DNA from: Lysobacter enzymogenes
GTDB lineage: Bacteria; Pseudomonadota; Gammaproteobacteria; Xanthomonadales; Xanthomonadaceae
Reading direction: 5' to 3'
NCBI RefSeq assembly: GCF_023617245.1
Contig: NZ_CP067396.1
Location: 2,604,001 to 2,668,000, forward strand
DNA: 64,000 nucleotides
Part shown: one piece after another, positions 39,865 through 48,574 of the stretch
Layout of the letters: each line of letters begins with the position of its first letter
Numbering within the stretch: position 1 is the first letter of the stretch
Translations under genes and position numbers: made by a program
Notes under the pieces: generated by a model
What the model saw: only the letters and a program-made list of their open reading frames with translations
Database searches by the model: none
Told to the model about the DNA's origin: nothing

Positions 39865-41265
39865 TCAGCCCAGGCGGTAGTCGCGCATGCGTTCGACCAT
39901 GGCCGCCGAGGCCAGCCACGGGCCGATGGTGTCGGCGCGGGCGAGGCCGGCGTCGGTCAGTTCGATCCATTCGCCGTTTTCGACCGCCAGCGCGTGTGCG
40001 AACAGTTCGCGCAGCTGCGGCAGGTGATCCAGGCAGTCGGCGCCGAAGCGGCGGCGGTAGTCGGCGCGGTCGAGGCCGGGGCGGATCAGCAGCGACTGGA
40101 TCGCGTGCCGGCGCCGGCGTTCTTCCTCGCCCAGGGCGATGCCGTAGTCGGCGGCGGCGAAGGAGGTCGCGTCGCGTTCCAGGTAGTGGTCGAGGATCTC
40201 GGCGACGCTGCGCCGGGCGACCCCATACTCGCTGGAGTAGTGCAGGGTCGAGGTATACGAGCGCGCGCCGCAGCCGATGCCGACCATGCCGTCGCTCTGG
40301 CAGCAGTACACCGGCGCGGCGACGTCGGGCGCGTGCGGCGCGCGGAACATGCGCATCGACACCTGCTGGTAGCCGGCGGCGAGCAGGCGGTCGCGGCCGG
40401 CCTGGTACAGGGCCAGGCGCTCGTCCATCGGCTCGGCCTGCAGCGGCAGGCGCGCGCCGGCCTTGGCTTCGAACTTCGCCTCGGCCTTGGCTTCGATCCG
40501 GCCCAGCCCGGTCAGCGGGCGCACGTACAGCGGATACAGGTAGAGCTCTTCCGGGCGGTGTTCGAGCGCGCTGTCGATCGACGCCAGGAAGCTGGCGACG
40601 GTCTGCCCGGCGATGCCATAGATCAGGTCGAGGTTCAGCGTAGGCACGCCGGCGGCGCGGATCGCGGCGATGGCCTGTTCGACCACCGCGCGCTGCTGCG
40701 GCCGCACCAGCGCGCGCACCTCGGCCTCGCTGAAGCTCTGGATGCCCATGCTGACCCGGTCGATGCCGCGCTCGCGGCACAGCCGCATCTTTTCCTCGTC
40801 GACGGTTTCCGGCGAGACCTCGATCCCGGCCGGGATCGCATGCAGGTCGATAGCGGCGTGGCGTTCGACCATGTCGAACAGCCGCCGCAACTGCGCCGCG
40901 TCGAGATAGCTCGGGGTGCCGCCGCCGATCGCGAAGCGGACGAAGCGGTGTTCGTCCAACGCCTCGCAGGTGGCGCGCAGCTGGCGCTCCATCTGGTCGA
41001 GATAGCGCTCGACCTTGGCCGGCTCCGGCCGCGCCAGCGCGAACAGGTTGCAGAAGCCGCAGCGGTAGCTGCAGAACGGCACGTGCAGGTACAGGAACAG
41101 CGAATCGCGCGGTTCGCCGGCCCACAGCTCGCGCAGGCCGCGCGGCGGCTGCAGCGGGCGGTAGGCGGTCTTGTGCGGATAGGAATACGAATAGGCCTGG
41201 TACGGCGGCAGGCGCAGCAACTCGGCCAGGCTCGGGGCGGCGATGGTATGGGCGACGGCGTTCAT
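39865..41265 (-). CDS. STM4012-family radical SAM protein (HemN-like)
   Basis: 466 residues. The iron-sulfur motif is C65-C69-C72 (HVPFCSYRCGFC), followed by GGGTPSYLD and SMGIQSFSE, all HemN-like. A coproporphyrinogen oxidase role is unlikely because it sits in the STM4011-4015 operon; HemN-like radical enzymes also act as methyltransferases or other modifiers. The ATG overlaps the stop of the STM4013 gene by 4 bp. Confidence 0.9.
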   Translation of the reverse strand: MNAVAHTIAAPSLAELLRLPPYQAYSYSYPHKTAYRPLQPPRGLRELWAGEPRDSLFLYLHVPFCSYRCGFCNLFALARPEPAKVERYLDQMERQLRATCEALDEHRFVRFAIGGGTPSYLDAAQLRRLFDMVERHAAIDLHAIPAGIEVSPETVDEEKMRLCRERGIDRVSMGIQSFSEAEVRALVRPQQRAVVEQAIAAIRAAGVPTLNLDLIYGIAGQTVASFLASIDSALEHRPEELYLYPLYVRPLTGLGRIEAKAEAKFEAKAGARLPLQAEPMDERLALYQAGRDRLLAAGYQQVSMRMFRAPHAPDVAAPVYCCQSDGMVGIGCGARSYTSTLHYSSEYGVARRSVAEILDHYLERDATSFAAADYGIALGEEERRRRHAIQSLLIRPGLDRADYRRRFGADCLDHLPQLRELFAHALAVENGEWIELTDAGLARADTIGPWLASAAMVERMRDYRLG

Positions 41266-42095
41266 GGATCGAGGAAGAAGTGCGCGTAGGGCACGGTCAT
41301 CACCGTGTCGTGGGCGAGGCGGTGGCCATGGAAGCCGTCCTCGCCGTAGGCGGTGCCGTGGTCGGAGCAGACGATGGCGAAGGCGCCGCCGCGCGCGCGC
41401 AGCGCGTCCAGCAGCGGCGCCAGCGCGGCGTCGACGTAGCGCAGCGCGGCGCGATGGCTGGCGTAGCCGTCGGCGTCCGCGCCGGGCAGGTAGTGGCGGT
41501 TGGGCTGGTGCAGCGCGGAGACGTTGACGAAGACGAAGCAGCGCCGGTCGCGCAGTTCTTCGCTGCCCAGGCGTTCGCAGGCCAGCGCGACCTGGCGTTC
41601 GGTCGAATCCGGCGCGGTCACGCCCAGGCCCGGATGCCAGTGGCTTTCGTCGAACAGGCCGGGAAACTGCGAGCCGAGCGGATTGCGTTTGTTGAAGAAG
41701 CCGACGCCGCCGATGCAGATCGTGCGATAGCCGGCGTCGCGCAGGCCCGAAACGATGTCGGCGCGATCGCGGAACACGTGGGTGCCGGCGGCGGTGGTCT
41801 CGCTGCCTTCGAAGTCCAGCGCGAACAGGCGCGGATGCGGTCCCGGTCGCGCCGGGGTCGGCAGGAAGCCGGCGAAGAACGCGGCGTGCGCGGCGTAGGT
41901 GAAGCTGCCGGGCGTGTGCCGGCGTTCCCAGCCGTGCGCGTGCAGGCATCGCGCCAGCACCGGCAGTTCGCCGCGCGCGAAGCATTCCTGCGCGGCGTCG
42001 AAACGCAGGGTGTCGAGGGTGACCAGCAACAGGTCGCGCCGGCCGACCACGGCGCGCATGTCGGGGTTGTCGTAGCGGGCGGCGGACTCAGGCAT
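41262..42095 (-). CDS. STM4013-family sulfatase/phosphatase-fold hydrolase
   Basis: 277 residues of alkaline-phosphatase superfamily fold. The metal-site strand is VTLDTLRFD (D28, D33), and the distal metal residues lie in CSDHGTAYGEDGFHGHR near the C-terminus. No Cys/Ser in a C-x-P-S-R sulfatase loop is seen, so it need not be a sulfatase. Cytoplasmic, with no signal peptide. It overlaps STM4012 by 4 bp and STM4014 by 8 bp. Confidence 0.88.
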   Translation of the reverse strand: MPESAARYDNPDMRAVVGRRDLLLVTLDTLRFDAAQECFARGELPVLARCLHAHGWERRHTPGSFTYAAHAAFFAGFLPTPARPGPHPRLFALDFEGSETTAAGTHVFRDRADIVSGLRDAGYRTICIGGVGFFNKRNPLGSQFPGLFDESHWHPGLGVTAPDSTERQVALACERLGSEELRDRRCFVFVNVSALHQPNRHYLPGADADGYASHRAALRYVDAALAPLLDALRARGGAFAIVCSDHGTAYGEDGFHGHRLAHDTVMTVPYAHFFLDP

Positions 42096-43278
42096 GCGCC
42101 GGCTCCGGCGCGTGCGGCGCCTGCGGCGCGTTCGGTGCCGGCACCGGACGCAGCAGCGCCTGGTCCTGGTAGGTGCTCAGGCCCCGCCACGGCAGGTCGA
42201 GCAGCAGGTCGCCGAAGGCGTTGGCTTCCAGCACCCAGCTGCGGCCGTCGCGCAGGATCAGGTCGAAGCCGATCATGCGGCTGCGCGGGAACGCCATCGC
42301 CGCCTGCTGGGTGGCGATTTCCAGCGCGTGCATGGCCGAATCGTCGAGCCACTGCGCCAGCGCGCCGCGGCGGTTGCCCAGGTGCAGGTTGGTTAGCGGG
42401 CCGCGGCCGACGCGGGCGACGCGGTGGCGCAGGAATCCGTCCAGGGCGACCGCGCGGATGTCGTAGTGGCCGCCTTCGCCGTCGGGCGCGCGCGGCTTGG
42501 GAATCCAGCGCTCGACGTAAGCGCCTTGCGCGGCGATCGCGTCGACCAAGCGCGCGATCTGCGCGCCGTCGTCGTAGCGGCGCGGCCGCAGCGAGTTGAA
42601 CACGCGCGCGACGCCGCCGTCTTCGACCAGTTCGGCCGAGCCGTAGGCCGCTTCGCGCCCGCTGCGGTCGGCGCGATAGGCCAGCACGCCGGCGCCGGAC
42701 GAACCGTAGCGGGCCTTGACGAACACCTGGCCGGCGCCGTGCTCGCGCAGCAGCGCGCGCAGGTGTTCGTAGCCGTGCAGTTCGCCGAGCAGCGGCGGGA
42801 TCGCGATGCCCTGCGCGCGCAGGCGCAGCTGGCAGGCGAGCTTGTCGCTCATGCCGGCGATGTCGTCGGGCGGATTCAGGTAACCGGCGCGCGCGGGCAG
42901 GGCGTCGAGCAACTCGCGAAACCCCGCGTACCAATAGTGCTGGTACGCCAGTTCGCCGTGCTGGAGCGGTCGCGGCGGCGCGCCGGACGCGCCGAGCGCG
43001 CGCCAGCCGCGCTCGATCAGGGCCGCGTGCAGGGCCGGGGCTTCGCCCGGCGATTCGATCTTGACCAGCGCGCCCGGCCGCGCGGCGATGCGCTCGGCCG
43101 CGCGCTGCGGCGTGGCGAGCGCGCCGCCGTCGAGCCCGTCGCCGAGCCCGCCGTCGAGCAAGTCCTCGTAATGCAGTTCCTCGGCCGCGGCCAAGCCGCG
43201 TTCGCGCAGGGCCTGCTGCAGCCCGCGCAGCCGGCGGCTGTCGCGCGGACCGATCAGCAGCCAGCCGGGGGGCGCCAT
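42088..43278 (-). CDS. STM4014-family ATP-grasp-like protein
   Basis: 396 residues. The ATP-grasp look comes from FVKARYGSSGAGVLAYRAD (a Gly-rich loop after a Lys strand), VERWIPKPRAPDGEGGHYDIRAVALDG, and the metal-binding end MIGFDLILRDGRSWVLEANAFGDLL, in which E-x-N matches ATP-grasp ligases. Such enzymes join a carboxylate to an amine or thiol through an acyl phosphate. No partner substrate is obvious other than the neighbouring gene products. The C-terminus is Pro/Ala-rich. Confidence 0.85.
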   Translation of the reverse strand: MAPPGWLLIGPRDSRRLRGLQQALRERGLAAAEELHYEDLLDGGLGDGLDGGALATPQRAAERIAARPGALVKIESPGEAPALHAALIERGWRALGASGAPPRPLQHGELAYQHYWYAGFRELLDALPARAGYLNPPDDIAGMSDKLACQLRLRAQGIAIPPLLGELHGYEHLRALLREHGAGQVFVKARYGSSGAGVLAYRADRSGREAAYGSAELVEDGGVARVFNSLRPRRYDDGAQIARLVDAIAAQGAYVERWIPKPRAPDGEGGHYDIRAVALDGFLRHRVARVGRGPLTNLHLGNRRGALAQWLDDSAMHALEIATQQAAMAFPRSRMIGFDLILRDGRSWVLEANAFGDLLLDLPWRGLSTYQDQALLRPVPAPNAPQAPHAPEPAHA

Positions 43279-43285
43279 GGGCTGC

Positions 43286-44197
43286 TTACTCGGACACCGC
43301 CACGTAGCGGTCGCCGTCGTCCTCTTCCTCGGGATCGTCGAGCACCACCTGGCACGGCAGCGCGCGCAGCTTGGCCTGCCACTCTTCGGAGATGTAGTGG
43401 TGGCTCAGGTCGATGCGCTCCAGCGCGCCGAGGTTCGGGCTTTCCGCCAGCGCCTGCGCGCCGACGTCGCCGATGGTGCCCAGCGACAGGTCCAGGGTCT
43501 GCAGCGAGCCCAGCCACGGTTGCTGCGCCAGCCACACGGCCACTTCGTCGCTGATTTCCGAATCGCGCAGGCCCAGGTAGCGCAGGCGCTCGGGACCGAT
43601 CTTGGCGAGCAGGTTCTGGTACGGGGCCAGGCCGCCGTCGAAACCGTAGTTGTCGCTGCCGAGCCACAGCTCCAGGTGCTTGAGCGCGGGCAGGGTCGAG
43701 CCGGCGACGGCGTCGACGATCTGGCTCGGCAGGCCGCCGCATTCGATCGCCAGCTCTTCCAGCGCGTCGTGCGAGAACGCCTGCAGTTCCAGGCTGGTGG
43801 AGCCGCGCACGCGCAGCGACTGCAGCTGCGGGAACGCGGCCAGCAGCGGGTTGTAGGAGGTCTGGGTGATCCACGAGATCTCGCAATCCTCGTAGGTCAT
43901 GTCGCCGAAGAACAGCGCGGTCAGCTTGGGCAGCTTGGCGCGGTATTCGATCAGCGCGTCGATGTAGCCCTGCGGGCCCTCGTCGTGGGCCTCGCTCCAG
44001 GCGCCGACGATCAATGTTTCCAGTTCGGCCGGATCGACCTTGGACAGGAAGTCGTCGAGCAGCGCACGCTGGCTCTCTTCGCTGTCGTAGTCCTGGGTCA
44101 GCCGGTAGACCACGTCGCCGCCGGCGGGCGTGGCGCCCATGCGGAATTCGACGACGCGTTTGCCGCGGTAGATCTGCGAGTATTCGCCGATGGTCAC
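43286..44197 (-). CDS. STM4015-family leucine-rich-repeat protein
   Basis: 303 residues with a GTG start and AGGAG 9 nt upstream. Successive repeats follow the LRR pattern L-x2-L-x-L (LQSLRVRGSTSLELQAF, LKHLELWLGSDNY, LRYLGLRDSEI, LQTLDLSLGTI, LERIDLSHHYI). The C-terminus is acidic (DDPEEEDDGDRYVAVSE). First gene of the operon, 7 bp before STM4014. As a non-enzymatic member it is the best candidate for a scaffold or for the modified substrate; that is inference. Confidence 0.88.
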   Translation of the reverse strand: MTIGEYSQIYRGKRVVEFRMGATPAGGDVVYRLTQDYDSEESQRALLDDFLSKVDPAELETLIVGAWSEAHDEGPQGYIDALIEYRAKLPKLTALFFGDMTYEDCEISWITQTSYNPLLAAFPQLQSLRVRGSTSLELQAFSHDALEELAIECGGLPSQIVDAVAGSTLPALKHLELWLGSDNYGFDGGLAPYQNLLAKIGPERLRYLGLRDSEISDEVAVWLAQQPWLGSLQTLDLSLGTIGDVGAQALAESPNLGALERIDLSHHYISEEWQAKLRALPCQVVLDDPEEEDDGDRYVAVSE

Positions 44198-44286
44198 GTG
44201 GGGCTCCTTGCCTGCGTTGGGTAAACGAGGGCGAAGCATACCTAAGGAGCGGCGACTGTTGTAACCATCGCCTGCGGGCGGCTGGT

Positions 44287-44370
44287 GTGGGAGGGGCTTC
44301 AGCCCCGATGCTTTTGTGCAAGATCGCCGCGACCGGAACGAACAGCATCGGGGCTGAAGCCCCTCCCACA
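44287..44370. repeat. Inverted REP pair, family B
   Basis: GTGGGAGGGGCTTCAGCCCC at 44287 and its inverted copy ending at 44370, with about 45 bp between. It lies between the STM4015 start and the GntP permease end. Confidence 0.88.
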
Positions 44371-44383
44371 ACAGCGCGAGCGC

Positions 44384-45781
44384 TCAGACCAGCCCGGTGG
44401 CGTAGAACGTCGCGATCACCACGAACACCGCCGCGGTCTTGATCAGGGTGATCGCGAATACGTCCTTGTAGGCCTGGCGGTGGGTCAGGCCGGTCACCGC
44501 CAGCAAAGTGATGACCGCGCCGTTGTGCGGCAGGGTGTCCATGCCGCCGGAGGCCATCGAGGCCACGCGGTGCAGCACTTCCATCGGAATGTTCGCGGCC
44601 TGGGCGTTGGCGATGAAGGTCTCCGACATCGCCGCCAGGGCGATGCTCATGCCGCCGGACGCCGAACCGGTGATGCCGGCCAGCGCGGTGACGGTGACCG
44701 CCTCGTTGACCAGCGGGTTGGGAATCGCGCCGAGCGCGTTGGCGACCACCAAAAACCCCGGCAGCGCCGCGATCACCGCGCCGAAGCCATACTCGCTGGC
44801 GGTGTTCATCGCCGCCAGCAACGCGCCGCCGATCGCGGCCTTGCTGCCTTCGGCGAAACTCTTCGTCACCGGCTTCCAGGCGAACGCCAGCACCGTGGCG
44901 ATGCCGAGCAGCAACGCGCCTTCCACCGCCCAGATCGCGGCGACCTTGGACACTTCCTGCACCACCGGCGCGGCGTCGCCGATCACCGCCGGGACGAAGC
45001 TGTGTTGCTTGCCGTAGAACCGCGGCAGCCATTCGCTGAAGAGCTTGTTGGCGACGCCGACGACCAGCAGCGGCGCGATCGCCACCAGCGGATGGGCGAG
45101 GGTGCCGCCGGCGAACGGCGCCGGCTCGTTGACGAGTTGCGTGCCGTAGCCTTCGCCGGCCTTGAGCGCGCTGCGCCGGCGCCAGTTCAGATAGATCAGG
45201 CCGACGATCAGGATGAACACCCCGCCGAGCGTGCCCAGCCACGGCGCGGCCCAGGTGTCGGTGCCGAAGAACGCGGTCGGGATGATGTTCTGGATCTGCG
45301 GGGTGCCCGGCAGCGCATCCATGGTGAAGGTGAACGCGCCCAGCGCGATGGTGCCGGGGATCAGCCGCTTGGGGATGTCGCTCTGGCGGAACAGCTCGGC
45401 GGCGAAGGGATAGACCGCGAACACCACCACGAACAGCGACACCCCGCCGTAGGTCAGCAGCGCGCACACCGCGACGATGGCGAGCATCGCGCGTTCGCGC
45501 CCGACCAGGCGGATCGTCGCGGCGACGATCGACTTGGAGAAGCCCGAGGTCTCGATCACCTTGCCGAAGATCGCGCCGAGCAGGAACACCGGGAAATACA
45601 GCTTGAGGAAGCCGACCATCTTGTCCATGAACAGGCCGGTGAACATCGGCGCGACCAGCGCCGGGTCGGTCAGCAGGACCGCGCCCAGCGCCGCCACCGG
45701 CGCGAACAAGATCACGCTGTGGCCGCGATAGGCGACGTACATCAGGAAGCACAGCGCGGCCAGCACGATCAAAAACGCCAT
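44384..45781 (-). CDS. GntP-family permease (gluconate/organic acid:H+ symporter type)
   Basis: 465 residues with about 12 membrane helices. The family resemblance rests on GGVSLFVVVFAVYPFAAELFR, DALPGTPQIQNIIPTAFFGTDTWAAPWLGTL, and SASGGMSIALAAM with the SGGMDTLPHNGAVITLL motif. GntP-type carriers bring in gluconate or similar carboxylates. The substrate is not determined by sequence. Its start faces the TonB receptor gene, divergently, with 229 bp between. Confidence 0.88.
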   Translation of the reverse strand: MAFLIVLAALCFLMYVAYRGHSVILFAPVAALGAVLLTDPALVAPMFTGLFMDKMVGFLKLYFPVFLLGAIFGKVIETSGFSKSIVAATIRLVGRERAMLAIVAVCALLTYGGVSLFVVVFAVYPFAAELFRQSDIPKRLIPGTIALGAFTFTMDALPGTPQIQNIIPTAFFGTDTWAAPWLGTLGGVFILIVGLIYLNWRRRSALKAGEGYGTQLVNEPAPFAGGTLAHPLVAIAPLLVVGVANKLFSEWLPRFYGKQHSFVPAVIGDAAPVVQEVSKVAAIWAVEGALLLGIATVLAFAWKPVTKSFAEGSKAAIGGALLAAMNTASEYGFGAVIAALPGFLVVANALGAIPNPLVNEAVTVTALAGITGSASGGMSIALAAMSETFIANAQAANIPMEVLHRVASMASGGMDTLPHNGAVITLLAVTGLTHRQAYKDVFAITLIKTAAVFVVIATFYATGLV

Positions 45782-46010
45782 CGGTTCGGATTCCCCTCAT
45801 TGCGGCGCGGGCGGCGGGCCCGGCTGCGCGCAGTGTCGGCAATGCGGCGGCGCGGGCGGCATTGTCCGAAGGTACAGCTGCCGGGCGCGGCGGCCGGCTC
45901 CTAGGCTGTGCGCCATGACGGGGAACTGCGCGGCGCGACGGCGTCGCGCGCCGATTCCGCGCAGGCATCGCACACATTCGCACCCAGCTCCCGGGGGAGG
46001 GACAGCCATC

Positions 46011-48257
46011 GTGATCCGCATCAACGCACACTCCCGCCATGGCGGCGCACGCCGCGCCGCGCTCGCTTCCGCCGTCGCCTTCGCCTTGATGGCGCCGGCG
46101 GCCTGGGCGCAGGACGCCGCGCCGGCCGCGGGCGAGGCCAAGAACCTCGGCGGGGTCACCGTGACCGCGCGCAAGCGCGAGGAAACCCTGCAGGAAGTGC
46201 CGGTGGCGATCACCGCGTTCACGCCCGAGGCGCTGGACCGGCTCAACATCGAGGACCTCAGCGACCTCGACGCGCAGGTGCCGAACCTGACCATTTACGC
46301 CGCGCGCGGTTCCTCCAGCACCATCACCGCCTACATCCGCGGCGTCGGCCAGTCCGATCCGCTGTGGGGCGTGGACCCGGGCGTCGGCATCTACATGGAC
46401 GATGTCTACATCGCCCGCCCGCAGGGCGCGCTGCTGGACGTGTTCGACGTCGAACGCATCGAAGTGCTGCGCGGCCCGCAGGGCACGCTGTACGGCAAGA
46501 ACACCATCGGCGGCGCGATCAAGTACATCTCGCGCGGCCTGCCGACCCAGTTCGACGGCTTCGCCGCGGTCACCGTCGGCAACTACGGCCAGCTCGACGT
46601 CAAGGCCGCGGTCGCCGGCCCGATCGGCGGCGCCACCCAGGGCGGCGACGCCACCCTGCGCGGTCGCCTGTCGGTGGCCAGCCTCAACCGCGACGGCTTC
46701 GGCGAGAACCGGCTCACCGGCCAGGACGTCAGCGACAAGGAGATCCTGGCCGTGCGCGGCAGCCTCGGCGCCTACGTCAGCGACGCGGTCGACATCCAGT
46801 TCGCGTTCGACTGGATGGACGACCAGTCCGGCGTGCGCGGCGCGAAAATGCTCGCGCCCAACCGCTTCGCCCCGGGGCTGGCGCCGCTGGACGACCGCTA
46901 CGACATCCGCAGCGGCATGCCCAACGTCAACGACACCACGATCAAGGGCGTGTCGGCGGTGGTGAACTGGCGCGCCAACGAGGACTGGACGTTCAAGTAC
47001 GTCGTCGCCAAGCGCGAGTCCGACACCGAGACCAACATCGATTTCGACACCCTGCCGAACAAGATCGCCGACGTGAAGGCGTTCTACAGCGACGAGCAGG
47101 TCAGCCACGAACTGCAGGCCAACTACGACGGCGGCGGCCGCGCGCGCGGCGTGATGGGCATCTACGCCTTCGACGGCGAGGCCGGCGGGCAGGTGCTCAA
47201 CAACTTCTTCAACGCCAGCTTCGGCGACACCCAGGGCACGGTCTATACCGAATCGCTGGCGTTCTACGCGGACTGGACGTTCGACCTGACCGACAAGCTC
47301 AAGCTCGACGTCGGCGCGCGCTACACCGACGAGGACAAGCGCGCCAAGGTGTTCAACCAGGGCTATCGCGACGCCAGCTTCACCGTGCCCAGCGGCGCGA
47401 TCCTGGCCAACTTCGACCGCAAGATCAATTTCAAGAACACCTCGCCGAAGGTCTCGCTGGACTACCAGCTGACCCCGGACGTCATGGTCTATGGCCTGGC
47501 CACGCGCGGCTTCAAGTCCGGCGGCTACAACATCCGTGCCCAGGCCGCGGCGGTGCCGCGCTCGGCCGAGCCGTTCGACGACGAGGTCGTCGACAGCTAC
47601 GAGCTGGGCACGAAGATGGCCTTCTTCGACCAGCGCCTGTTCCTGAACCTGTCGTACTTCCACAACAAGTACAAGGACATCCAGCTGTCGGTGTTCACCG
47701 CCTACGACAGCAACGGCGACGGCACCGAGGACGCGTTCTTCGGCGACTTCACCAACGCCGGCAAGGGCACGGTGCAGGGCCTGGAAGTCGAGTACCAGTG
47801 GCTGCCGAGCCAGAACTGGCTGATCTCCGGCAACCTGGCCTGGCTCGACGCCAAGTACGACGAGTTCATGTACGCCGGCGTCAACATCGCCAAGGAACAG
47901 GAGTTCACCAACGCGCCCGAATTCTCCGGCGCGCTCAACCTGGAGTACCGCACCGATCTGTCCGACGGCAGCAATCTGTCGGCTCGGGTGGGCTACAGCT
48001 ACCAGAGCGAAGTGGTCGCGACCACCGAGATCGTGCGCACCGGCGCGCTGCCGATCACCCAGGACGGCTACGGCCTGGTCAACGCCGGCGTGACCTGGAA
48101 GAGCCAGGGGCCGTGGACGGTGTCGCTGCAGGGCAGCAACCTCGCCGACAAGGAATACCGCACCACCGGCTACAGCCTGAACTCGGCGCTGGGCGTGTAC
48201 ACCGGCTTCTACGGCGCGCCGCGCCAGTACTCGCTGACGGTCAAGTACGACTTCTGA
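46011..48257 (+). CDS. TonB-dependent outer-membrane receptor
   Basis: 748 residues with a GTG start, GGGGGAGG upstream. Signal peptide to about residue 35 (AAWAQDA), then the plug domain with the TonB-box-like VTVTARKREETLQEVPVAITAF and VLRGPQGTLYGKNTIGGAI, and a 22-stranded barrel ending in the aromatic SLTVKYDF. This is the IroN/FepA-like group without a carbohydrate clue. Many Xanthomonadaceae have large sets of these receptors; the ligand is unknown. The divergent GntP permease may take up the same compound. Confidence 0.93.
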   Translation: MIRINAHSRHGGARRAALASAVAFALMAPAAWAQDAAPAAGEAKNLGGVTVTARKREETLQEVPVAITAFTPEALDRLNIEDLSDLDAQVPNLTIYAARGSSSTITAYIRGVGQSDPLWGVDPGVGIYMDDVYIARPQGALLDVFDVERIEVLRGPQGTLYGKNTIGGAIKYISRGLPTQFDGFAAVTVGNYGQLDVKAAVAGPIGGATQGGDATLRGRLSVASLNRDGFGENRLTGQDVSDKEILAVRGSLGAYVSDAVDIQFAFDWMDDQSGVRGAKMLAPNRFAPGLAPLDDRYDIRSGMPNVNDTTIKGVSAVVNWRANEDWTFKYVVAKRESDTETNIDFDTLPNKIADVKAFYSDEQVSHELQANYDGGGRARGVMGIYAFDGEAGGQVLNNFFNASFGDTQGTVYTESLAFYADWTFDLTDKLKLDVGARYTDEDKRAKVFNQGYRDASFTVPSGAILANFDRKINFKNTSPKVSLDYQLTPDVMVYGLATRGFKSGGYNIRAQAAAVPRSAEPFDDEVVDSYELGTKMAFFDQRLFLNLSYFHNKYKDIQLSVFTAYDSNGDGTEDAFFGDFTNAGKGTVQGLEVEYQWLPSQNWLISGNLAWLDAKYDEFMYAGVNIAKEQEFTNAPEFSGALNLEYRTDLSDGSNLSARVGYSYQSEVVATTEIVRTGALPITQDGYGLVNAGVTWKSQGPWTVSLQGSNLADKEYRTTGYSLNSALGVYTGFYGAPRQYSLTVKYDF

Positions 48258-48303
48258 TTTCGTTCCAAGCGTCGAAAGGGGAGTGCGGCCGGGACGCCGC
48301 GTA

Positions 48304-48336
48304 GGGCCTGCGTTCGGGGGACGCAGGCCCGGATTT
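48304..48336 (+). terminator. Rho-independent terminator after the TonB receptor
   Basis: 10-bp stem GGGCCTGCGT / ACGCAGGCCC with loop TCGGGGG, followed by GGATTTTTT. Confidence 0.85.
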
Positions 48337-48408
48337 TTTGAGGGCGGGGCAGGGACGCCCCGTTCGCTTTCGTGGCCGCGGGTCGCGCCGATGCCCGGCG
48401 CCACCACT

Positions 48409-48506
48409 GTAGGAGCGGCGCAAGCCGCGACCGCGGGGTTGCAGGCCGCGTAGAAAGTTTCGGCGTAGTTGCATCGCCGCAGTCGCGGCTCGCGCCGCTC
48501 CTGCAG
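48409..48506. repeat. Inverted REP pair, family C
   Basis: GTAGGAGCGGCGCAAGCCGC at 48409 and inverted AGTCGCGGCTCGCGCCGC ending CTCCTGC at 48504. One head reads GCAG instead of GTAG. Confidence 0.85.
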
Positions 48507-48574
48507 GGCGCTTTCGCGGCCGCGCTGTTCCGGGCCGCATCCCACCGCTATCCTGCGCCGATGCGCCGCCTGCC

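Noticed and set aside
39010..41265. Coproporphyrinogen III oxidase (HemN) for the HemN-like gene
   Set aside because: Motifs are HemN-like, but the operon context and family match STM4012; heme synthesis is not otherwise supported here.
43254..48545. Very long minus-strand open frame overlapping the GntP and TonB-receptor region
   Set aside because: Composition artefact; the STM4015, GntP and TonB-receptor genes read in other frames or on the other strand with family motifs.
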